A stretch of 64,000 nt of DNA. It comes from Thermococcus barophilus MP (GTDB lineage: Archaea; Methanobacteriota_B; Thermococci; Thermococcales; Thermococcaceae). A program made the position numbers and the translations under genes. Positions 58,958 to 64,000 of this stretch are shown in pieces; position 1 is the first letter of the stretch, and each line of letters starts with the position of its first letter. Below the pieces are notes generated by a model that saw only the letters and a program-made list of their open reading frames with translations, did not search any database and was not told where the DNA came from. The DNA lies in assembly GCF_000151105.2 (NCBI RefSeq), contig NC_014804.1:248001-312000 (forward strand). The letters run 5' to 3'.

Positions 58958-59137
58958 ATGAGCAATGAGGAAGTTGTTTTGGAGGTCATGAAAAAAGCCG
59001 GAAAGCCGCTCAAAAGCGCCGAAATTGCTGAGATGACTGGCATACCGAAGAAAGAAGTTGATAAGATAATCAAAAAGCTCAAAAAGGAAGGAAAGATAGT
59101 ATCTCCAAAGCGCTGCTATTATGCTCCAGCTGAGTGA
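58958..59137 (+). CDS. 59-aa winged-helix DNA-binding protein
   Basis: A small HTH protein: 'VLEVMKKAGKPLKSAEIAEMTGIPKKEVDKIIKKLKKEGKIVSP' spans the whole wing-helix core, ending 'RCYYAPAE'. GGGGGGAT precedes ATG 58958. Proteins of this size are common in Sulfolobus and Thermococcales as small regulators. Its 3' end touches the convergent ferritin-like gene. Candidate regulator that could read the GTTCGAAC motif in its own promoter (inference). Confidence 0.8.
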   Translation: MSNEEVVLEVMKKAGKPLKSAEIAEMTGIPKKEVDKIIKKLKKEGKIVSPKRCYYAPAE

Positions 59138-59698
59138 TCACGCTCTCTTTTTATCTTTCATGAGCTCTTTAATGAGCTCCTGGAAGTCCTGTTCTGCTTT
59201 CGCCTTCTCGTAAGTTTCATATTCCTGCTTTAAGAATTCGTAATGATCATGCTCATCCTTTGCAAGTTCAATAAAGAGACCCTTATACTCTGGGTTTGGT
59301 ATGTGCTTCGACACGTACAGATAAACCTCTTCAGCAAGTCTCTCAGACTTCATCGCAACTTCCAGAATGTCGAGATAATCTCTAAGCGTCTTGATCTTAA
59401 ATTCCCTGTCCTTAAAAACATTGGTCCAGCTTTCAAAGGGGACATCAGAAGGTTCCTCATTTGGATATAAGGTGTTAAAAATTTCTGTGACTTTCTTATC
59501 GTGGGAAATTTCCACCTCCATAAACTGCCTGAACTTCTCCTTAAGATATCTGCTTGGGACGTTCTCATAAAGAAAAGTGTACAAGTCGGTTGCATCTTTT
59601 TCTCCTTTGATAATGTAACTTAGAATATCCTTAAGTGGCATTTTTGAGACTTCTCTCAGAACTTCCTTAACCTTCTCTTCAATCTCAGCCTTCTTCAT
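59138..59698 (-). CDS. ferritin-like (erythrin type) diiron protein
   Basis: A 186-aa protein with diiron sets 'KGEKDATDLYTFLYEN' / 'FMEVEISHDKKVTEIF' and 'KSERLAEEVYLYVSKH' / 'LAKDEHDHYEFLKQEYE'. The start at 59698 is well supported by GGAGGT 4 nt upstream; the frame is open further to 59740. It lies between the small HTH gene and another ferritin-like gene. Confidence 0.84.
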   Translation of the reverse strand: MKKAEIEEKVKEVLREVSKMPLKDILSYIIKGEKDATDLYTFLYENVPSRYLKEKFRQFMEVEISHDKKVTEIFNTLYPNEEPSDVPFESWTNVFKDREFKIKTLRDYLDILEVAMKSERLAEEVYLYVSKHIPNPEYKGLFIELAKDEHDHYEFLKQEYETYEKAKAEQDFQELIKELMKDKKRA

Positions 59699-59814
59699 GT
59701 AAACCTCCAAAGGGCTCTCCATCTTCATACACCGATACATGTAGCTCTTTTCACTTAAAAAACATTTCCTTTCACTTTTTGCAGAATTTTCAAAAACAAA
59801 GAGAATTTGAACGT

Positions 59815-60378
59815 TCAGTTTCCATATTTCTGGGCGAGCTTCTTCAGCAGCTTTTCATGCTGCTTTTCATTGTTTTCTGTGCTCTCCATGAGCGTCTTTA
59901 AGATTGGGTGAGTCACTTTCTCCTTGAGCTTGCCATATAAAGTCGCCATTTCCTCTTGGAGCCTCAGGTATTCCTTTATGATGTCCCTTATTTCGTTCAG
60001 CTTTTCTTCGGGAATCACAGCAGTTTCTGGGAATTCTTTGAAGTACTCCTCAAGGATTTCTTCTGGAGGAATTCTTGCACCTAACGTTCCGAAGTCGAGG
60101 GGCATAGCTATCATCGGCACCCCAGGTATTAGAACGGTGTTGTCCGCTATTTCCTCCCCTTCAAATTCTTCGATCAGCTTTAGAGCATCTTCGTAAGATT
60201 TCTTCACAGCCTCCAGCATGTTTTTGTGGAGTATTGTGTCTATGGTGATTCTGAGGAGAAGATTTTTTATATCAGCATATTCTGGCTCCTTCAGCTTTTT
60301 TAGGCTTTTTCGGTATTCTTTTTCAGCCTTCTCCTCGAGCTTTCTTGTTTTTTCAACTATTCCTATGAGTCCCTCCAT
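59815..60378 (-). CDS. degenerate ferritin-like helical protein
   Basis: A 187-aa all-helical protein. The second half keeps 'LQEEMATLYGKLKEKV' and 'TENNEKQHEKLLKKL' (E-x6-Y-like and ExxH), whereas the first half has 'KAEKEYRKSL' and 'TIDTILHKNML' with D-x-x-x-H in place of ExxH. A Pro/Gly-rich loop 'LIPGVPMIAMPLDFGTLGARIPPE' sits in the middle, as if it were an insertion between the two hairpins. It is possibly a derived erythrin with one half-site. GGTGGGAGGA precedes ATG 60378. Confidence 0.6.
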   Translation of the reverse strand: MEGLIGIVEKTRKLEEKAEKEYRKSLKKLKEPEYADIKNLLLRITIDTILHKNMLEAVKKSYEDALKLIEEFEGEEIADNTVLIPGVPMIAMPLDFGTLGARIPPEEILEEYFKEFPETAVIPEEKLNEIRDIIKEYLRLQEEMATLYGKLKEKVTHPILKTLMESTENNEKQHEKLLKKLAQKYGN

Positions 60379-60461
60379 TTCCTCCCACCTCCAAGAGTTT
60401 TTAGTAACATAATGTATTTAAAATTTTCTGAAAGCAAAAATATTTTAAAGGGTTCAAGCCT

Positions 60462-60540
60462 ATGGAGGCATGCAGGATAATACTTCACGGCTCGGGGGTG
60501 TCCGAGAAAGAACCCACCGGGCCTCTGCGAGGGGGTGGAA
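60462..60540 (+). ncRNA. GC-rich structured leader of L44e (candidate regulatory RNA)
   Basis: A TATA-like TATTTTAAAG (60441-60450) predicts transcription from about 60470-60480, giving a leader of about 65 nt, long for this group. It has two hairpins: CTCGG/CCGAG (60491-60506) and a two-part stem CCACC/GGTGG plus CCTC/GAGG (60514-60538). The second stem includes the ribosome binding site GGGGGTGG of L44e. The frame is also open here, but the composition is unlike coding sequence and the L44e family starts at 60543. Confidence 0.5.
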
Positions 60541-60542
60541 AA

Positions 60543-60827
60543 ATGAAGTATCCAAAGCAGATAAGGACTTACTGTCCGTTCTGTAAGAAGCACACCATTC
60601 ACAAGGTCGAGAAAGTAAAGAAGAGACCAAGGAGTGAGCTCAGTGCAGGTCAGAGAAGATTCAGGAGAATACTCAAGGGTTACAAGGGCTTTCCAAGACC
60701 AAAGCCAGAGGGCAGGGAAAAGCCAGTTAAAAAGCTTGACTTAAGGTTTAGATGCACTGTCTGTGGAAAGGCTCACACGAGAGGACAGGGCTTCAGGGTA
60801 AAGAAGTTTGAGCTTGTGGAGGTGTGA
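60543..60827 (+). CDS. rpl44e: 50S ribosomal protein L44e (eL42)
   Basis: A 94-aa zinc protein: '[21 protein letters not shown]' with CPFC (residues 11-14) and '[14 protein letters not shown]' with CTVC (about residues 71-74), and the '[20 protein letters not shown]' loop near the tRNA E site. The start is set at ATG 60543 by family length; an upstream in-frame extension to 60462 is not believed. It overlaps the region of the S27e ribosome binding site. Confidence 0.96.
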   Translation: MKYPKQIRTYCPFCKKHTIHKVEKVKKRPRSELSAGQRRFRRILKGYKGFPRPKPEGREKPVKKLDLRFRCTVCGKAHTRGQGFRVKKFELVEV

Positions 60828-60829
60828 AA

Positions 60830-61027
60830 ATGGCACTTCCAAAGGGATTAATCCCAATGCCGAGATCAAGATTCCTTAGGGTTAAATGCATTGACTGCGG
60901 CAACGAGCAGATTGTCTTCAGCAATCCGGCGACAAAAGTGAGATGCCTTGTGTGTGGAGCAACGCTTGTTGAGCCAACGGGCGGTAAGGGAATTATAAAA
61001 GCCAAGATATTAGAGGTTCTTGAGTGA
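60830..61027 (+). CDS. rps27e: 30S ribosomal protein S27e
   Basis: A 65-aa zinc-ribbon ribosomal protein: '[27 protein letters not shown]' and 'CLVCGATL' hold the C4 zinc site. ATG 60830 is preceded by GGAGGTG. It follows L44e by 2 nt, the conserved L44e-S27e-aIF2alpha-Nop10 order of Euryarchaeota. Confidence 0.96.
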   Translation: MALPKGLIPMPRSRFLRVKCIDCGNEQIVFSNPATKVRCLVCGATLVEPTGGKGIIKAKILEVLE

Positions 61028-61114
61028 GCCTTTCTTTTCCTCTTTTCTCCGAAACATTAAAAACCTCTTTTGCCAACAATCAAGGGGTAAAAACAATTTT
61101 AGGAGATGGTGGAA

Positions 61115-61942
61115 ATGCCAAGGAGAGCAAGAGAATTTCCTGAAGAGGGGGAGTTTGTAATTGCAACCGTTAAGAGCATCCATCCTTACGGAGCATTCCT
61201 CACGCTTGACGAGTATCCCGGAAAGGAGGGTTTTATGCATATAAGTGAAGTTGCATCAACTTGGGTGAAGAACATAAGGGACTACCTAAAAGAGGGGCAG
61301 AAGGTTGTTGCGAAGGTTATAAGGGTTGATCCGAGAAAAGGGCATATTGACCTCAGTCTAAAACGTGTAACCCAGCAGCAGAGAAAAGCTAAAATTCAAG
61401 AGTTTAAGAGAGCACAAAAAGCCGAAAACCTCTTAAAAATGGCGGCTGAAAAGATCGGCAAAGACTTTGAAACTGCATGGAGAGAAGTTTGGGTGCCGCT
61501 TGAAGAGGAGTATGGAGAAGTTTATGCGGCTTTTGAAGATGCAGCTCAAAATGGGATTGAAGTGCTTAAAGACCTTGTCCCCGAGGAGTGGCTTCCAGTT
61601 CTTGAGGAGATAATCAAGAGCTATGTTGAAATCCCGACTGTTACAATTGATGCTGAATTTGAAATCACAGTTCCAAAGCCGAACGGCATTGAAATAATTA
61701 AGGAAGCATTGATAAGGGCAAGGGATAGGGCAAACAAAGAAAAGGACATTGAGGTCAAGTTCACATACCAGGGTGCGCCAAGATATAGAATTGACATCAC
61801 TGCCCCTGATTATTACAAAGCCGAGGAAGTTCTTGAGGATATAGCGGAGGAGATACTGAGAGTTATCAAAAAGGCTGGTGGAGAGGCAACACTGATCAGG
61901 AAGGAGAAGAGGATTAAGAAAATTAAGAGGAGAGGCAAATGA
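61115..61942 (+). CDS. eif2a: translation initiation factor aIF2 alpha subunit
   Basis: A 275-aa protein with an N-terminal S1 domain ('GEFVIATVKSIHPYGAFLTLDEYPGKEGFMHISEVA'), a helical middle domain and a C-terminal alpha/beta domain ('PTVTIDAEFEITVPKPNGIEIIKEAL'). It is part of the aIF2 heterotrimer that brings Met-tRNAi to the ribosome. ATG 61115 fits the family length. Overlaps nop10 by 4 nt. Confidence 0.97.
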   Translation: MPRRAREFPEEGEFVIATVKSIHPYGAFLTLDEYPGKEGFMHISEVASTWVKNIRDYLKEGQKVVAKVIRVDPRKGHIDLSLKRVTQQQRKAKIQEFKRAQKAENLLKMAAEKIGKDFETAWREVWVPLEEEYGEVYAAFEDAAQNGIEVLKDLVPEEWLPVLEEIIKSYVEIPTVTIDAEFEITVPKPNGIEIIKEALIRARDRANKEKDIEVKFTYQGAPRYRIDITAPDYYKAEEVLEDIAEEILRVIKKAGGEATLIRKEKRIKKIKRRGK

Positions 61943-62121
61943 GGTTCCGCATAAGGAAATGTCCTAAATGCGGGAGGTATACCCTAAAAGAGACATGTCC
62001 AGCATGTGGTGAAAAGACTAAAGTGGCACATCCTCCGAGGTTTTCACCTGAGGATCCGTATGGGGAGTACAGGAGAAAGCTCAAGAGGGAGCTTTTAGGT
62101 ATTGGGAGGCGCTCAGAATGA
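61939..62121 (+). CDS. nop10: H/ACA RNP component Nop10
   Basis: A 60-aa protein of the pseudouridylation H/ACA complex (with Cbf5, Gar1, L7Ae): zinc ribbon 'RKCPKCGRYTLKETCPACG' and 'HPPRFSPEDPYGEYRR', the Cbf5-binding part. It is joined by 4-nt overlaps to both neighbours. Confidence 0.96.
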   Translation: MRFRIRKCPKCGRYTLKETCPACGEKTKVAHPPRFSPEDPYGEYRRKLKRELLGIGRRSE

Positions 62122-62912
62122 AAGAAACCGTTGTAGTTGTGTATGAAAAACCCGAAATCTACGATCCAATCTTTATTGAAGGTCTGCCCGGAATAGGACT
62201 GGTCGGAAAACTTGCAGCTGAGCATCTAATTCAGGAGCTCAATGCTAAAAAGTTTGCCGAGCTTTATTCACCCCACTTCATGCATCAGGTATTAATCAAG
62301 AAAGATTCAACCGTTGATCTTATGAAAAACGAGTTCTACTACTGGAAGAGCCCAGATGAAGAGCACAGAGATTTAATAATAATCACAGGAGACACTCAGG
62401 TTCCTCCAACAGACAGCTATGGTCACTTTGAAGTGGTCGGCAAGATGCTTGACTTTGTTGAGCAGTTTGGCACAAGGGAGATAATAACAATGGGCGGCTA
62501 TCAAGTCCCAGAGCTTCAGGGTGAGCCTAAGGTTTTGGCATCATTCACTGATTTAGAGACGAAGGAGAGATATAAGCAGATTCTTGGTGACATGGTGGTA
62601 TTCAGAGAAGATGAAGGGGGAGCAATTGTCGGAGCGGCTGGACTTCTGCTTGGGATAGGGAAGCTTAGGGGAATGAGAGGGGCATGCTTCCTTGGCGAGA
62701 GTCTTGGATACATAGTCGATGCTAAAGCAGCTAAGTCAGTGTTGACAGTTGTAGCAAAGGTTCTTAACCTCGAAATTGATATGACCGCACTTGAGGAGAG
62801 GGCAAAAGAAACTGAAGAGATTCTTAGAAAAGTACAGGAAATGCAGAGGGCAATGTTTGAACAACAGCTGCCTCAGCCAAGTCATGAGGAGGAAGACAGG
62901 GGGTATCTCTGA
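62118..62912 (+). CDS. PAC2-family proteasome assembly chaperone-like protein
   Basis: A 264-aa protein: 'FIEGLPGIGLVGKLAAEHLIQEL', 'DLIIITGDTQVPPTDSYGHFEV' and 'GAIVGAAGLLLGIGKLRGMRGACFLGESLGY' are the PAC2 family blocks; the C-terminal ~40 residues are a coiled-coil. Homologues (PbaA/PbaB) in archaea help assemble proteasomes or act as chaperones. Last gene of the ribosomal cluster. Confidence 0.92.
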   Translation: MKETVVVVYEKPEIYDPIFIEGLPGIGLVGKLAAEHLIQELNAKKFAELYSPHFMHQVLIKKDSTVDLMKNEFYYWKSPDEEHRDLIIITGDTQVPPTDSYGHFEVVGKMLDFVEQFGTREIITMGGYQVPELQGEPKVLASFTDLETKERYKQILGDMVVFREDEGGAIVGAAGLLLGIGKLRGMRGACFLGESLGYIVDAKAAKSVLTVVAKVLNLEIDMTALEERAKETEEILRKVQEMQRAMFEQQLPQPSHEEEDRGYL

Positions 62913-62939
62913 CTCTTATTCTCCTTTTTTGGTGGTTTT

Positions 62940-64000
62940 ATGCACGTAGATGCTGATTTGCACATACACTCCCGGTACTCAAAAGCAGTCTCAAAATTGA
63001 TGGTTTTTCCAGTTCTTGCTGAGTATGCCAAACTTAAAGGACTTAACGTTGTTGGCACGGGGGATATTCTGAATCATAGATGGGAAGAGGAGCTTTTAAA
63101 ACATGCAGAAAAAGTTGATGAAGGTACATATGAGATTAAAGGTGTTAGATTTCTCCTCACCGCCGAAGTTGAAGACAGCAGAAGGGTTCACCATGTCTTA
63201 ATTTTCCCAAGCATTGATGCGGTTAGGGAGATGCGAGAGTGTTTGAGGAAGCATTCTAAAGACATAGACAGTGAGGGCAGACCTCACCTGAACTTAAGGG
63301 GAGCAGAAATAGCGGATCTGGCTAATGAATTCGATGTTCTGATTGGCCCGGCGCATGCATTCACCCCGTGGACAGCTTTGTATAAGGAATATGACAGCCT
63401 AAAAGAATGTTATGAAAATGCTGAGGTACATTTCCTTGAGCTCGGGCTTTCAGCTGATTCACAAATGGCAGACATGATAAAAGCCCACCATAGGCTAACC
63501 TATCTATCAAATTCAGATGCTCACTCTCCCCAGCCCCACCGCTTGGGAAGGGAGTTTAACCGTTTTGAGGTTAAAGATGCAACTTTTGAAGAAATTAGGA
63601 AGGCGATTCTAAAAAGAGGCGGAAGAAAAATAATTCTCAATGCGGGCTTAGATCCAAGATTGGGTAAGTATCACTTAACTGCCTGTTCCAAATGTTATGC
63701 AAAATATAAACTTGAGGATGCCAAAAGGCTAAACTGGAAATGCGAGCGCTGTGGAGGAGCTATAAAAAAGGGCGTGAGGGATAGGATTTTAGAGCTTGCT
63801 GATACAAGGGGGAGACCAAAAGATAGGCCTCCCTACCTTCATCTTGCCCCTTTAGCAGAGATAATCTCAATGGTGACTGGGAAGGGTATTGAAACTAAGA
63901 GCGTAAAGGCAGTTTGGGAAAGGCTTTTGAGGGAATTTGGCAGTGAGATTAAGGTTTTAGTTGATGTTCCAATTGAAAGTATAGCACAGCTTATTGGCGA
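62940..64000 (+). CDS. EndoQ-like PHP-domain DNA endonuclease (3' end outside window)
   Basis: ATG 62940 (GGTGGT upstream) opens 353 residues that run off the window. The N-terminus 'MHVDADLHIHSRYSKAVS' is the first PHP metal motif, 'TGDILNHRW', 'TAEVEDSRRVHHVLIF', 'GPAHAFTPWTALY' and 'YLSNSDAHSPQPHRLGREF' are the others; a zinc ribbon with 'CSKCYAKYKLEDAKRLNWKCERCG' follows. This matches EndoQ (TIGR00375) of Thermococcales, which cuts DNA at deaminated bases such as uracil and hypoxanthine. The start was recognised by the motif at the N-terminus. Confidence 0.9.
   Translation, partial: MHVDADLHIHSRYSKAVSKLMVFPVLAEYAKLKGLNVVGTGDILNHRWEEELLKHAEKVDEGTYEIKGVRFLLTAEVEDSRRVHHVLIFPSIDAVREMRECLRKHSKDIDSEGRPHLNLRGAEIADLANEFDVLIGPAHAFTPWTALYKEYDSLKECYENAEVHFLELGLSADSQMADMIKAHHRLTYLSNSDAHSPQPHRLGREFNRFEVKDATFEEIRKAILKRGGRKIILNAGLDPRLGKYHLTACSKCYAKYKLEDAKRLNWKCERCGGAIKKGVRDRILELADTRGRPKDRPPYLHLAPLAEIISMVTGKGIETKSVKAVWERLLREFGSEIKVLVDVPIESIAQLIG

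Noticed and set aside
60462-60542. 27-residue N-terminal extension of L44e
   Set aside because: Family members begin at M-K-Y-P-K-Q; the extra part is GC-rich, folds into stems and has no matching ribosome binding site upstream.
1-64000. tRNA, rRNA or CRISPR array
   Set aside because: No cloverleaf-like GC-rich segment, no rRNA sequence and no regularly spaced repeats were seen on either strand.

Overview
The window is chromosomal DNA of a low-GC member of the Thermococcales, most likely a Thermococcus or a close relative. The evidence is consistent across genes. Information-processing proteins are archaeal-type: LSm, eL37, eL35Ae, eL42/L44e, eS27, aIF2-alpha, Nop10, Pelota, TFS, PCNA, GINS15 and Trm1. 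The oxidative-stress genes (superoxide reductase, rubredoxin, rubrerythrin, NAD(P)H:rubredoxin oxidoreductase, flavodiiron protein, Dps-like thioferritin) closely resemble those I know from Pyrococcus furiosus. Starts are mostly preceded by GGTGAT/GAGGTG-type ribosome binding sites, genes are dense with many 4-nt overlaps, and promoters have TTTATA-type TATA boxes. I see no rRNA, tRNA or CRISPR array.

Layout. 0-16 kb is housekeeping: AlaX, GlyRS, LSm-L37e, an HTH/solute-binding fusion, MATE, a ferritin-VIT iron transporter, Trm1, L35Ae, prolidase, Pelota and an AIR-synthase/PP-loop pair. It also holds three toxin-antitoxin pairs (UPF0175/DUF3368 and two VapBC). 16-28 kb has feoAB plus a FeoC-like protein behind a DtxR-type operator, a sugar nucleotidyltransferase, diadenylate cyclase, UbiX, an Lrp regulator, CYTH, a class III pilin, a GH114 protein with a degenerate CGP-CTERM tail, YchF, an M29-like aminopeptidase, CorA, aspartate racemase and a cobalamin adenosyltransferase. 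28-42 kb has a large secreted protein, a TldD/TldE pair, HAD, DUF3783, sirtuin, GlyA, a frameshifted secreted gene, the TFS-PCNA-GINS15 cluster (with a 57-aa gene inside it) and a molybdopterin oxidoreductase.

42-60 kb is the unusual part: a redox and iron-stress region. Electrons from NAD(P)H can pass through NROR and rubredoxin to superoxide reductase, rubrerythrin and the flavodiiron protein. Around this chain sit two peroxiredoxins, two MIP18/DUF59 Fe-S assembly proteins, a Fur-family regulator and eight ferritin-like proteins. One of these is a stand-alone EncFtn-like ferritin without an encapsulin shell, and another is a Dps-like thioferritin; both have a much higher G+C content than their surroundings. 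The region also contains an operon of a KaiC-like ATPase, a second KaiC-like protein with no P-loop and two roughly 7-TM membrane proteins, followed by a split LysO transporter. 60-64 kb returns to the ribosomal/translation cluster L44e-S27e-aIF2alpha-Nop10-PAC2, then an EndoQ-like nuclease gene cut by the window end.

Most notable observations: (1) the second peroxiredoxin gene appears split just after its original start codon by a 344-bp GC-rich, hairpin-studded element that supplies a new ribosome binding site and start; (2) the active-KaiC / dead-KaiC / twin membrane protein operon; (3) the shell-less EncFtn-like ferritin in a high-GC cassette; (4) a structured leader that pairs with the L44e ribosome binding site; (5) a shared TTCGAA motif just downstream of TATA boxes at three stress-locus promoters.
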